From: Ensifer adhaerens
GTDB taxonomy: Bacteria > Pseudomonadota > Alphaproteobacteria > Rhizobiales > Rhizobiaceae
Direction: 5' to 3'
Length of the DNA: 64,000 nt
NCBI GenBank assembly: GCA_900215285.1
Contig: OCMG01000002.1
Coordinates: 1-64,000, forward strand
Part shown: piece by piece, positions 8,368 to 17,352 of the stretch
Layout: the number at the start of each line of letters is the position of its first letter
Position numbering within the stretch: position 1 is the first letter of the stretch
Position numbers and translations under genes: made by a program
Notes under the pieces: model-generated
Told to the model about the DNA's origin: nothing
What the model saw: only the letters and a program-made list of their open reading frames with translations
The model's database searches: none

Positions 8368-9411
8368 TCAGCCATACGCCGGACGTTGGGCGGCCGTTGC
8401 CTCCAGCACCGACAGGGTCATGACGTCATCGACCTTCGGCGCCCCCTTCTCGAACTGGGCGAGTTCGTTGTAGGTGTCGATCTGGGCCTGCCAGTTCTCG
8501 CGGGTCATCGCCCCCCAGCCGGCCTTGGCCGTCGTTTCATTGAACGAGTAGGCGACGATGGGGCGCACGGCCTTCATCTCGCTGTCCTTGTTGAGATTGG
8601 GGAAGCGCTCGACCAGGTATTCGACGGCCTTTTCCGGATTGTCGTGGACAAAGCCCCAGCCCTTGGCAATGGCGCGGATCGTGGCCTGCAGCTTGTCCGG
8701 ATGATCCTTCAGGGTCTGGTCGGAAACATAATACGGGTTAGCATAAAGGTGGATACCGGCATCCCAAAGCGTGAGATCAACGCGCTGGTCACCGAGGATC
8801 GCGAGCGCATCGATATTCGTCAGCCAGCCGGTGATCGCATCGACCTGACCGGTCATCAAGGGCGTCATGTCGCTGCCGATGATCTTCATCTCGACGTCCT
8901 TCTCGGCGATGCCGTTCTTGGCGAGAAGGGCGCGGAGCAGAATGCGGCCGGTGGCCTGCGTACCGATCACTTTACCGACCATGTCCTGCGGCGTGCTGAT
9001 CGGCTTCTTCTTCAGCGAGAAATAGGTATAGGGGTGCTTCTGGTAGCCGGCCGCGATGCACTTGACCGGAATCCCTTGAGAACGCGCCATCATCAGGGAT
9101 GGGCTCGATGAGAGCTGCCCGAGATTGGCGGCGCCGCTGGCAATCGCGGCAACGCCATCGATATTCGGGCCGCCCGGCACGATTTCGAGCTTCAGCCCCT
9201 CATCGGCAAAATAGCCGAGCTTGTCGGCCGCGACTTCGCCAAGGATGCCGTTGCTGGCGAGCCAACCCAGTTGCATGCGAACCGTGAACGGATCGGCGGC
9301 GCGGGCGGCCGGTGCGAATGAAAAGGATGTTCCGGAAAATGCGCCGGCGGCGGCAAGGCCCAGACCTTTGAGAACGGAACGGCGGGATGCTTGCGGAATG
9401 AATGTCGTCAT
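8368..9411 (-). CDS. ABC transporter substrate-binding protein, NMT1/SsuA-like
   Basis: A 347-residue periplasmic protein. The N terminus has a twin-arginine-like signal (SRRSVLKGLGLAAAGAFSG) ending in an AARAAD cleavage region. The mature part begins FTVRMQLGWLASNG, typical of the NMT1/ABC-type nitrate/sulfonate/thiamine-precursor binding fold. It is the first gene of the operon running down to 2112 and diverges from the LysR gene at 9563. The ligand is not evident; an organic acid matching the downstream CoA-transferase is likely. Confidence 0.88.
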   Translation of the reverse strand: MTTFIPQASRRSVLKGLGLAAAGAFSGTSFSFAPAARAADPFTVRMQLGWLASNGILGEVAADKLGYFADEGLKLEIVPGGPNIDGVAAIASGAANLGQLSSSPSLMMARSQGIPVKCIAAGYQKHPYTYFSLKKKPISTPQDMVGKVIGTQATGRILLRALLAKNGIAEKDVEMKIIGSDMTPLMTGQVDAITGWLTNIDALAILGDQRVDLTLWDAGIHLYANPYYVSDQTLKDHPDKLQATIRAIAKGWGFVHDNPEKAVEYLVERFPNLNKDSEMKAVRPIVAYSFNETTAKAGWGAMTRENWQAQIDTYNELAQFEKGAPKVDDVMTLSVLEATAAQRPAYG

Positions 9412-9562
9412 TGATCAGTCTCCACAGTTTTTGCGATGGGCTTCGGAGTTCCCCGTTTTGTTTTTGCCATCTGCTTGACACTAAGCCCGGCTGCAGTGAC
9501 ACAAGAAGAGCTAAATTTCGCCAACAGTGGTGCGATTTTCGCTCCACATCGGAGGTGCCTGA
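9412..9562. promoter_or_regulatory. Divergent promoter region, LysR gene versus ABC/CoA-transferase operon
   Basis: This 151-base spacer separates the divergently transcribed LysR gene and the eight-gene operon. It holds AT-rich stretches and related segments AATTTCGC and ATTTTCGC around 9513-9541. The LysR ribosome site CGGAGGTG lies at its right edge. A LysR operator is expected here, but I could not fix one convincing dyad. Confidence 0.4.
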
Positions 9563-10465
9563 ATGCACACGGTTTTCCTGCGCTATCTGGACGAGGTCGC
9601 CCGGCAAGGTTCGATCCGCAAGGCGGCCAGCGTTCTCAATGTCACGTCGACATCGGTGAACCGGAAGATCATCCAGGTGGAGGAACAGCTGGGCGTTCGG
9701 CTTCTGGACCGCACGCCGGAGGGCGTGGAGCTCACCACCTCAGGCCGCATCATTCTCGAACATTGCCGCAAGACGCTCTATGATTTTGAACAGGCGCAGG
9801 CGTTGCTCGGCGACATTCGCGGTCTCAAGACCGGGCATCTGAGCATCCAGGCCATCGATTCAGCCGCCTTCAGCTTCCTGCCCAAGATATTGGAACAGTT
9901 CAGCAGCGCGCATCCGGGTATATCGCTGTCGATCAATGTGGGCATGCATGACGAAGTGATGCAATGCGTGGTCAATGGCGAAGCGGATATCGGCATCGGC
10001 TTCACGAAGATGATGCACCCCGATTTGCGTATCATTGCCCAGAAGCCAGCGCCCTTCGGAGCCGTCTTGTCGATCGACCACCCGCTCGCCGAACGCAGCA
10101 GCATCACGGTGGAAGATCTCTCTCACTATGCCCTGGTTGCGACACCCAGAGCGCGGGGCCGCAACTCCATCGTCGATCAGGAGATCGCCTCCGTATCGTC
10201 CATGCTCAAGACGCAGATCTTCACGAACACGCTATCGATCGCCAAACAGGCGATCCTTTCCAAACAGGTGGTGGGAATCTACACCAAGATCGGCTTCCTG
10301 GATGAGATCGAGGAAAAGAAGCTAAAATTCGTGCCCATTGCCGACACCGCGCTGAGTAGCTACCGCATGGGTGTTTTTGTCTCCGCGTCATCCAGCGTCG
10401 ACCTCCTGAAAGGCCTCTTTCTCGGGACGACCGAACGCGTCCTCAGGACCGTCGATTTCGCCTGA
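9563..10465 (+). CDS. LysR-family transcriptional regulator
   Basis: A 300-residue regulator. The N-terminal winged HTH is visible (SIRKAASVLNVTSTSVNRKI, then QLGVRLLDRTPEGVELTTSGR), followed by a linker helix and a periplasmic-binding-like effector domain from about residue 90. It diverges from the substrate-binding-protein gene at 9411, the usual geometry for a LysR activator of the adjacent operon. Start at 9563 follows CGGAGGTG by 5 bases. The inducer is probably the substrate or first intermediate of the CoA-transferase operon. Confidence 0.9.
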   Translation: MHTVFLRYLDEVARQGSIRKAASVLNVTSTSVNRKIIQVEEQLGVRLLDRTPEGVELTTSGRIILEHCRKTLYDFEQAQALLGDIRGLKTGHLSIQAIDSAAFSFLPKILEQFSSAHPGISLSINVGMHDEVMQCVVNGEADIGIGFTKMMHPDLRIIAQKPAPFGAVLSIDHPLAERSSITVEDLSHYALVATPRARGRNSIVDQEIASVSSMLKTQIFTNTLSIAKQAILSKQVVGIYTKIGFLDEIEEKKLKFVPIADTALSSYRMGVFVSASSSVDLLKGLFLGTTERVLRTVDFA

Positions 10466-11046
10466 TGCCCTTGGGCTCTTGCGTGAATCCCCTCGATCGC
10501 ACCCATCACACGCTCAGCCTGAACCACCGCCTCGGTTTCCTGGATGATGCGGATGGGCCGTATCTCCGGCAAGCCCATGGCAGCAGGTTTCCGATGGCCT
10601 TCGCGGCGGAGATCGGGAGAGACCGCCCGTCGCGCCTATGTTGCAGGCAGGGTGTCACGGCGGTCCCTGCCCCCTGAACCCGCAAGTTCTCCTCCGAGTC
10701 CAGCGTCGCGAAATCCAGACGGCCCCCTAACGCGTAAGGCAGCTGGAGGAGCAACAGATCCTGCCATTTTTTGTCACCTCCACCTGTCAGATTTACAGCG
10801 AGGAGGATGGAAGTTTTCTGGATCTATCGACCGGTATTCCATGGCGATACGGAGCCGAGCACGAACACCACGAGAAAATTTGGAACATTCCCCTCCCTCA
10901 TTCATTTCCTTGTCGGCGAGGTCCGGGATTATGACACTGGAAACGACAGCCATACGGCAGCCGTAAAAAGGACAACGATCGCAATGCCAGGAGCGCGGCG
11001 CGCGCCCGACCTTAAACTCGCTTCAGGCCGGAGAAAGGGACAATCC
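10466..11046. other. Non-coding interval, 581 bases; promoter region of the osmoprotectant operon at its right end
   Basis: I find no convincing gene here. A short minus-strand frame around 10360-10578 (GLPEIRPIRIIQETEAVVQAE) looks protein-like but overlaps the LysR end and has no intact extension, so at best it is a remnant. The last 30 bases carry GAGAAAGGGA, the ribosome site of the binding-protein gene at 11047. The frame is open from 10771 in phase with that gene, but the extra N terminus lacks a signal peptide. Confidence 0.45.
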
Positions 11047-11964
11047 ATGCAGGGGCTTTTCAAGTTTGCCGCCGTCGCGGCAATCAGCATTTTAACTGCG
11101 GTTGAGGCGGCAGCTTCCGACAGCGTGACCGTATCTTCCAAAATCGATACCGAAGGGGGTGTGCTCGGCAACATCATCCTTCTCGCCCTGAAGGCAAACG
11201 ACATCCCTGTTGAAAGCAAGATTCAGCTCGGCGCCACACCGATCGTTCGCCAGGCCATCACGCAGGGGCAGATTGACATCTATCCGGAATATACGGGTAA
11301 CGCCGCCTTCTTCTTCAACAAGGGTGACCTGCCTGTCTGGAACAATCCGCAGCAGGGCTACGAGAAGGCCAAGGAACTCGATTATGCGGCCAACAAGATC
11401 GTCTGGCTGACGCCGGCGAAAGCCAACAACACCTGGGCCATTGCCCTTCGCAATGATGTAGCTGACGCCAACAAGCTGGCGACCCTGACGGACTTCGGCG
11501 CTTTCGTTGCGAAAGGCGGGCAGGTCAAGCTTGCTGCGTCGTCGGAATTCGTGACATCACCCTCCGCCTTGCCCGCTTTTGAGAAAGCGTACGATTTCAA
11601 GCTCAAGCCCGACCAACTGATTACCCTGTCCGGCGGGGACACTGCGGCGACCATCGCAGCGGCAGCCCAACAAACCTCCGGGGCCAATGCGGCCATGGTC
11701 TATGGCACGGACGGAGGGATCGCCCCATCCGGGTTGAAGGTCATGGAAGACGACAAGGGCGTCCAGCCGGTCTATCTGCCGACGCCGATCATCCGGGAGG
11801 CGAAGCTCAAGCAATATCCGAAGATTGCGGATATCCTGAAACCGATCTTCGAGGCTTTGGATCTTGAAACACTGCAGAAACTGAACGGACGCGTGCAGGT
11901 TGGCGGCGAACCGGCAAATGCAGTCGCTGCGGACTTCCTGAAATCGCATGGGTTCGTCAAGTGA
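11047..11964 (+). CDS. osmF: Osmoprotectant ABC transporter substrate-binding protein (OsmF/YehZ-like)
   Basis: A 305-residue periplasmic protein. The N-terminal signal peptide MQGLFKFAAVAAISILTAVEAAASD fixes the start at 11047, behind GAGAAAGGG. The mature domain is OpuAC/ProX-like: SKIDTEGGVLGNIILLAL, and GQIDIYPEYTGNA, a hallmark segment of glycine-betaine/choline binding proteins of the ProX/OsmF type. Gene order binding protein, large permease, ATPase, small permease matches the E. coli yehZYXW locus. The ligand is probably a quaternary ammonium compound; YehZ-type proteins can have low betaine affinity, so the real ligand is open. Confidence 0.85.
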   Translation: MQGLFKFAAVAAISILTAVEAAASDSVTVSSKIDTEGGVLGNIILLALKANDIPVESKIQLGATPIVRQAITQGQIDIYPEYTGNAAFFFNKGDLPVWNNPQQGYEKAKELDYAANKIVWLTPAKANNTWAIALRNDVADANKLATLTDFGAFVAKGGQVKLAASSEFVTSPSALPAFEKAYDFKLKPDQLITLSGGDTAATIAAAAQQTSGANAAMVYGTDGGIAPSGLKVMEDDKGVQPVYLPTPIIREAKLKQYPKIADILKPIFEALDLETLQKLNGRVQVGGEPANAVAADFLKSHGFVK

Positions 11965-11965
11965 G

Positions 11966-13222
11966 ATGACGGTGCAGAGACGGCCGGGTGTCTCGGCAGA
12001 GCAGACTGTTGCAGTCGAAACCCCGCATGCCGGGAAGCAGAGCGCGACGGCCCGGCTGCCACGCGGAATAGACAAGCTGGGCCTGATCCTCATGGCGATT
12101 GCCCTGGCCGGTTTCTTCACGCAGCCTTTCTGTCTTTTCCGCGCCAATCGCATTGTCGCCGCAAAGCCGATTGCCATGTTGTCCGCGCTGCCGCCGGCAG
12201 AGGCCATCACGGCCATGGGGCTCGTGCTCGCAGCCGGCCTGCTTCTGCTGTTTCGCACGCATGCGACACTGCGTCTGCTCGTCTCGTGCCTTGCGCTCGC
12301 GGTGCTCGCCCTGGCGATAGGGCGGGCAGCCTTTCATCTCACGCCGCCTGAGAATGCCTATGCGCGTGTTTCGCCCGGCGGCGGCTTCTGGTTGGCGATC
12401 TTCGGCTTCGCAGTCTGTCTCGCTGACGCAACAATTCGCCTGCGCATGACGCCCTTGAAACGCGTCGCCCTTCTGGCGGTGATAGCGGCTCTGTCCTGGG
12501 CGCTGTTGTGGTCCGGAGCCTGGGATGCGTTGTCCATTCTGCGCGAATACGCCAACCGGACAGACGTTTTCTGGCGCGAGGCGCGCGTGCATCTCATGCT
12601 GGCGACCGGATCCCTGTCATTGGCCGCGTTGGTCGGCATCCCGCTGGGCGTTCTCTGCTACCGGGTAAGGCCAGTGCGGATGCCCCTTCTCGGAAGCTTG
12701 AACATCCTGCAGACCATTCCCTCGATGGCGCTGTTCGGCCTCTTGATTGCGCCACTCGCCTGGATTGCGGTGCACGTACCCGGCGCGGCGGCACTTGGCA
12801 TCGCCGGTATCGGTTTTGCGCCCGCCTTTATCGCGCTGTTTGTCTATTCGCTGCTGCCAATGGTCGCGAATACCCTCGCAGGGCTCGAATCCGTACCGCG
12901 CGAGGCGCGTGAAGCGGCCAGAGGCATGGGCATGACGGCGCGCCAAAGGTTCTTGCGGGTCGAAATGCCACTCGCCTTCCCTGTCATCCTCACCGGAATC
13001 CGCATCGTCCTGGTGCAAAATCTTGGCCTTGCCGTCATTGCGGGACTGATCGGCGGGGGCGGTTTTGGTACGTTCGTCTTTCAGGGCATCAGCCAGACTG
13101 CGACCGATCTGGTCCTGCTCGGGGCCTTGCCGGTCGTCGCCCTCGCGTTTGCCGCCGCCATCATTCTTGATGCCGTGGTGGAGTTGCTGAACCCACTGGC
13201 CAACCGGAGAGTGCAGGAATGA
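11966..13222 (+). CDS. yehY: Osmoprotectant ABC transporter permease, YehY-like, with extended N terminus
   Basis: About 418 residues. The N-terminal half (to about residue 190) carries several extra hydrophobic segments (for example AITAMGLVLAAGLLLLFRTH) not found in simple permeases. The C-terminal half is a BPD permease with the loop EAREAARGMGMTARQRFLRVEMP. This two-part layout is that of E. coli YehY. An in-frame ATG at 11948 would overlap the binding-protein gene; the ATG at 11966 begins one base after that gene's stop and is preferred. Confidence 0.87.
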   Translation: MTVQRRPGVSAEQTVAVETPHAGKQSATARLPRGIDKLGLILMAIALAGFFTQPFCLFRANRIVAAKPIAMLSALPPAEAITAMGLVLAAGLLLLFRTHATLRLLVSCLALAVLALAIGRAAFHLTPPENAYARVSPGGGFWLAIFGFAVCLADATIRLRMTPLKRVALLAVIAALSWALLWSGAWDALSILREYANRTDVFWREARVHLMLATGSLSLAALVGIPLGVLCYRVRPVRMPLLGSLNILQTIPSMALFGLLIAPLAWIAVHVPGAAALGIAGIGFAPAFIALFVYSLLPMVANTLAGLESVPREAREAARGMGMTARQRFLRVEMPLAFPVILTGIRIVLVQNLGLAVIAGLIGGGGFGTFVFQGISQTATDLVLLGALPVVALAFAAAIILDAVVELLNPLANRRVQE

Positions 13223-14154
13223 TCGAAATCCAATCGGTCACAAAAATCTATGAGGGCATGCGTGCCGTCGATGACGTGTCACTCAGGGTGGAAAGCGGCG
13301 AGATCGTCGCCGTCGTTGGCACCTCCGGCTCCGGCAAGACAACATTGTTGCGGATGATCAATCGCCTCGTCGAGCCAAGTTCCGGTGCAATCCTGATTGA
13401 TGGACGCGACAATCGCGATCTTCCCGGCCATGAACTGCGCCGGGCGATTGGTTATGCCATCCAGGGTCACGGCCTCTTCCCCCATCGCACGGTCGCCGAA
13501 AATATTGCGACCGTGCCGAAGCTTCTGGGCTGGGACAAAAAGCGCATCGACAAGCGCGTCGACGAATTGCTTACGCTTTTCCATCTCGACCCGGCCCGGT
13601 TCCGGCAACGCATGCCGCATGAACTGTCGGGCGGGCAACAGCAGAGGATCGGCGTCGCCCGCGCGCTTGCGGCGGAGCCCGCTGTCCTGCTGATGGATGA
13701 GCCTTTCGGCGCGCTTGACCCGATTATCCGCGGCAAAGCGCAGGAAGACCTGCTCGCCATACAGCGCCGGTTCGCAACGACCGTGGTTCTCGTAACGCAT
13801 GACATGGACGAGGCCATCCGCCTCGGAGACAGGATTGCCGTGATGGACAAGGGCCGGATGCTTCAGTTCGCGACTCCCGCCGACACCATCACGAACCCCG
13901 CAAACGACTTCGTCAACGCGCTGGTCGGCAGCTCGGATCGCGCGTTCCGATTGCTATCCCTGTTGTCCGTTGGCGATTTCCTGGAAGCCGGCGAGGCCTC
14001 AGGTCAACCGATCAGCGCGGCTGCGTCGCTGAAGGATGCGCTTGCGGAAGCGCTCTGGTCGGGACGCGCAAGCCTGCCGGTGACACGCGATGGAGTCCTG
14101 ATCGGTCGTGTGAGCCGTGAAACGTTGATCGCGCAGGCGGGAAGGCCGCAATGA
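13219..14154 (+). CDS. yehX: Osmoprotectant ABC transporter ATP-binding protein (YehX/OpuCA-like)
   Basis: A 311-residue ATPase with Walker A GTSGSGKTT, signature ELSGGQQQRIGVARAL, Walker B VLLMDEPFGALDP and switch LVTHDMDEA. After about residue 240 a C-terminal extension with one CBS-like stretch (LSVGDFLEAG to GVLIGRVSRETLI) follows, as in osmoregulated OpuCA/YehX proteins. It overlaps both flanking permease genes by 4 bases, so the four-gene operon is tightly coupled. Confidence 0.9.
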   Translation: MIEIQSVTKIYEGMRAVDDVSLRVESGEIVAVVGTSGSGKTTLLRMINRLVEPSSGAILIDGRDNRDLPGHELRRAIGYAIQGHGLFPHRTVAENIATVPKLLGWDKKRIDKRVDELLTLFHLDPARFRQRMPHELSGGQQQRIGVARALAAEPAVLLMDEPFGALDPIIRGKAQEDLLAIQRRFATTVVLVTHDMDEAIRLGDRIAVMDKGRMLQFATPADTITNPANDFVNALVGSSDRAFRLLSLLSVGDFLEAGEASGQPISAAASLKDALAEALWSGRASLPVTRDGVLIGRVSRETLIAQAGRPQ

Positions 14155-14906
14155 ACCTTGGCATTATCATCCGCGTTGCGCTTTACGCGTTGTTCCTGGC
14201 CTTCCTGCTCTCGCCGCAAAGCTTCGAAGGGGTCTTCGCGCCTTTTGCTGCGAATGGCGCCCCGGCAATCTACACGCAGACAAGCCTGCTCGCGCTCACC
14301 TTGAGCCATATCGCCCTTGTGGGCATAGCCACGGTGGCGGCCACGGCAGTGTCGCTTTGCCTCGCGATTATCGTCACGCGCCCGTCAGGTCGCGAATTCC
14401 TGCCGCTTTCGCGCTCGATCGCCAATATTGGCCAGACATTTCCACCGGTCGCCGTGCTGGCGCTGGCCGTCCCGGTTTTCGGTTTCGGGCCCGTTCCCAC
14501 GCTGATCGCGCTTTTTCTCTACGGCCTGCTGCCGATCTTCGAGAATGCCCTCACGGGTCTCACTGCACTCCCGCCATCCGTTCAGGAAGCAGCGCGCGGC
14601 GCGGGCATGACCAATCTGCAGCGGCTTGTGAATGTGGAGTTTCCGCTTGCCCTTCCCGTCATCATCACCGGGATTCGCCTATCGGCTGTCATTTCGCTGG
14701 GCACGGCAACCGTGGGCTCGACCGTGGCGGCCAAGACGCTCGGCGAAGTCATCATTGCGGGCCTGATCTCGAACAACACCGCTTTCGTGTTACAAGGTGG
14801 CCTCATCGTCGGAGCGCTGGCGCTCGCCATTCACGACGGTTTCACACTGATCGAAAACAGACTGACAAGGCGCACACGCGCGCCGGTACCTGCCGCCGTA
14901 GCGTAG
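14151..14906 (+). CDS. yehW: Osmoprotectant ABC transporter permease (YehW-like)
   Basis: A 251-residue inner-membrane permease with about six hydrophobic helices and the loop QEAARGAGMTNLQRLVNVEFPLALP. It starts inside the end of the ATPase gene (ATGA overlap) and is the last gene of the operon. With the YehY-like subunit it would form the heterodimeric channel. Confidence 0.88.
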   Translation: MNLGIIIRVALYALFLAFLLSPQSFEGVFAPFAANGAPAIYTQTSLLALTLSHIALVGIATVAATAVSLCLAIIVTRPSGREFLPLSRSIANIGQTFPPVAVLALAVPVFGFGPVPTLIALFLYGLLPIFENALTGLTALPPSVQEAARGAGMTNLQRLVNVEFPLALPVIITGIRLSAVISLGTATVGSTVAAKTLGEVIIAGLISNNTAFVLQGGLIVGALALAIHDGFTLIENRLTRRTRAPVPAAVA

Positions 14907-15030
14907 CCCGAGCGTGCCGATCCACTTTTTTGCATGATTTTTTCAATTTGAGGCCATACGGCCTTGATCAACAGCTTTCTCCTCGAGCGAGTGCAGCCGA
15001 TCTCACCAAACATAGGCAGCAATGTCGCGC

Positions 15031-15054
15031 CGCCTCTCCGGGAGGGATGAGGCG
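15031..15054. terminator. Possible hairpin between convergent operons
   Basis: CGCCTC (15031-15036) pairs with GAGGCG (15049-15054) in the 188-base gap between the convergent YehW-like and sugar-binding-protein genes. T-rich patches lie nearby at about 14928-14945. The stem is short, so this is a weak call. Confidence 0.3.
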
Positions 15055-15094
15055 ACGCGGGGCACGGCCGGGGCCGTATCGCGAAATCTGGAAA

Positions 15095-16414
15095 TCAGAG
15101 ATTGGAGAGCAGATCGTTGACGCGGCTTTCCATATCGGCGAGAGCCTGGTCCACTGGTTTCTGGCCCGTAATCGCGGCGCTCATTTCTTCGCCCACAATG
15201 TCCTGAATTGCAAATTGACGCTGCACGGCAGATGGAAGCGGTTTGCCGAGGGTCGCGATGGCCGCGATCGTGTCACGATGGGGCAGAGCCTTGAACTTGG
15301 CGGAGTCAATGACAGCCTTGTAGGCCGGCAGATGTCCCGTGCGCGACCACTCGAAATCGTTGTCCGCGAAGAACTTCAGGAACTTGCCGATGGCGGCCGT
15401 CTGTTCCGGCGTGCGATCCTTCTTGGAGACAGCCCATGTGTGCCCATCCGCATATTGCGCCTTGGCGCCAGAGAAGAGCTGCGGATAGGGATAGACGGCG
15501 TAGCCGCCCTTGTTGAGCGCTGTCCCGGGCTTTTCCGACTGCGCATTATAGTCGCCGACGACCCAGGTGCCGTTCAGCTGGACGCCGCCCTCTCCGGCAA
15601 GAAACGCATTGATGGCACCGCCGTAATCAAGGTCCTTGGTGGTGTAACCCTTGTCGAAGATGGTCTTGTACATCTCTACGACCTTTTTGGCCTCGGGCGT
15701 ATTGAACTTCACATGTTTGGGGTCGGCAAAGAAGTCGGAATTCTGCTGGAAGAGATAGGTATAGAGATTGCGTGTATAGAGCGCGGTCTCATTGGCAAGG
15801 TTCTGCACGAAATAGGGCTTGCCCGTCTTCTGCTTGAACTGTTCGGCCTGCGCCAGCAGCTCGTCAACGGATTTGGGAAGCTTCGGTGTTCCGTCAGCGT
15901 TGACCAGGCCAGCCTGTTTGAACAGGTCCATGTTGATGTGATAGAGCATCGTCCAGTTATCGAGCGGCAGACCATAAATCTTGCCGTCCTTGGTTGCGCC
16001 CTGCTTGGCCGCATCGGTGAACTGGTCCGGCGTGACGCCAACACTCTTCAGCAGATCGTCGAGCGGCATCAGCAGGCCCTTCGACTGGTAGTCGGACAGG
16101 GCCGACTCGTGGATGGTGACGATGTCTGGCGCGTCGCCGGAGGCAAACTGTGCCGTCAGCTGGTCATAGCCTGGCCATTCGACGGTTGTGACATTAACCT
16201 TGATGTCCGGATTGTCGGCGGCAAACTTGTTGATCAGCGACGTCATGATGCCGCATTCACCGACGGCCTTGCTGACATCGGTGTTCTTGCCGAAATCGGC
16301 GTCGCAGGCGCCAAAGAAGCGCTGCACCTGCAATTCGGTCGCCGCGAAGCTCGGCGATGCCATCATGACCGCCGCAGCGGAGATGGTGGCGAGAAACAGT
16401 TTCCTCATGCTCAT
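15095..16414 (-). CDS. Sugar ABC transporter substrate-binding protein (family 1, CUT1)
   Basis: A 439-residue extracellular solute-binding protein. The ATG at 16414 follows AGGAGGA, and the N terminus MSMRKLFLATISAAAVMMASPSFAA is a clear signal peptide. The mature region has family-1 features: VTTVEWPGYDQLTAQFASGD, DIVTIHESALSDY and GEGGVQLNGTWVVGDY. It is the last gene of the GH51 operon. By context it should bind arabinose-containing oligosaccharides released from plant arabinan or arabinogalactan. Confidence 0.9.
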   Translation of the reverse strand: MSMRKLFLATISAAAVMMASPSFAATELQVQRFFGACDADFGKNTDVSKAVGECGIMTSLINKFAADNPDIKVNVTTVEWPGYDQLTAQFASGDAPDIVTIHESALSDYQSKGLLMPLDDLLKSVGVTPDQFTDAAKQGATKDGKIYGLPLDNWTMLYHINMDLFKQAGLVNADGTPKLPKSVDELLAQAEQFKQKTGKPYFVQNLANETALYTRNLYTYLFQQNSDFFADPKHVKFNTPEAKKVVEMYKTIFDKGYTTKDLDYGGAINAFLAGEGGVQLNGTWVVGDYNAQSEKPGTALNKGGYAVYPYPQLFSGAKAQYADGHTWAVSKKDRTPEQTAAIGKFLKFFADNDFEWSRTGHLPAYKAVIDSAKFKALPHRDTIAAIATLGKPLPSAVQRQFAIQDIVGEEMSAAITGQKPVDQALADMESRVNDLLSNL

Positions 16415-16503
16415 GTCATTTCCTCCTGTTTGATTTTCGCCGCCCACCTCCGGACGACGCCGTTCCCTCAATCGCCGGACATTTGCGTGCCCGCCTTACT
16501 GCC

Positions 16504-17352
16504 TCACCGGACCGCCGCGCCTGAGACGGCGGTGACGATATATTTCTGGAAAAACAGATAGATGATCAGAATGGGCGCGCCGGCGAAGACTGCCTGCGCC
16601 ATCAGAAAGCCGATGCCTTGCGACTGCGCGAAGTTCATTTGCGTTGAAGCAATGCCCACCGTCAGCGTGAACATTTCCTTCTTGGTCGCTGAAATCAGCG
16701 GCCAGAAATAGTCGTTCCAGGCCCCGAGAAAGGTGAAGATGCCGAGCGTCGCCTGTGCCGGCACGGTCAAGGGCAGCAACACCTTCCAGAAGACGCGGAA
16801 ACGGCTGGCATTATCGAGAATGGCCGCTTCATCGAGTTCCCGGGGAATGGCGCGGAAATACTGCGTCATCAGGAAGACGCCGAAGGCGCTCGAGAGACCA
16901 GGCAGGATCAGGCCCGGATAGGTATTGTGCAGGCCGAGCCAGCTGAAAATCTGGTGGCGGGCGATCAGTACCGCCTGTTCCGGCACGGCAAGCCCCAGAA
17001 GCACGATGACGAAGAGCGCGTCCCGGCCGGGAAAGTTCAATCGCGCAAACCCGTAGCCGGCGAGCGACGACAGGATGAGCGTGAGGACGGTCAGGCCGCC
17101 CGCGACGATGATGCTGTTCAGCACCCAGGAGAAGACATTCGACGTACCGATCGTATCGACATAGTTCTTGAGCGTATAGGGCAGGTGGAACACCGAATGC
17201 GGGTCCACCATCAGCTCCTTGTTATCCTTCAAGGACAGCGCCACCACGTAAAGCACCGGCGCGGCCATGGCGAGCGCGAGAAGGATCACGAGACCGAAAA
17301 GGACACGGTCGCCGAAGGATCTGCCGCGGATGTCGGAATTGTGGGAGGCCAT
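16504..17352 (-). CDS. Sugar ABC transporter permease (MalG-like)
   Basis: A 282-residue carbohydrate permease with a long first transmembrane segment (RVLFGLVILLALAMAAPVLY) and the cytoplasmic EAA loop ELDEAAILDNASRFRVFWKV. The ATG at 17352 overlaps the stop of the preceding permease gene by one base (TGATG). The open frame extends further upstream but only antisense to that gene's phase. It pairs with the MalF-like subunit. Confidence 0.9.
   Translation of the reverse strand: MASHNSDIRGRSFGDRVLFGLVILLALAMAAPVLYVVALSLKDNKELMVDPHSVFHLPYTLKNYVDTIGTSNVFSWVLNSIIVAGGLTVLTLILSSLAGYGFARLNFPGRDALFVIVLLGLAVPEQAVLIARHQIFSWLGLHNTYPGLILPGLSSAFGVFLMTQYFRAIPRELDEAAILDNASRFRVFWKVLLPLTVPAQATLGIFTFLGAWNDYFWPLISATKKEMFTLTVGIASTQMNFAQSQGIGFLMAQAVFAGAPILIIYLFFQKYIVTAVSGAAVR

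Noticed and set aside
10360..10754. Short minus-strand frames with faintly protein-like sequence before the osmoprotectant operon
   Set aside because: One overlaps the end of an intact LysR gene, none has a ribosome site or extends further, and no family was recognised.
14357..16561. 734-codon plus-strand frame across the end of the YehW-like gene and the sugar-binding-protein gene
   Set aside because: It overlaps two real genes in other frames and reads through their convergent spacer; no family features.
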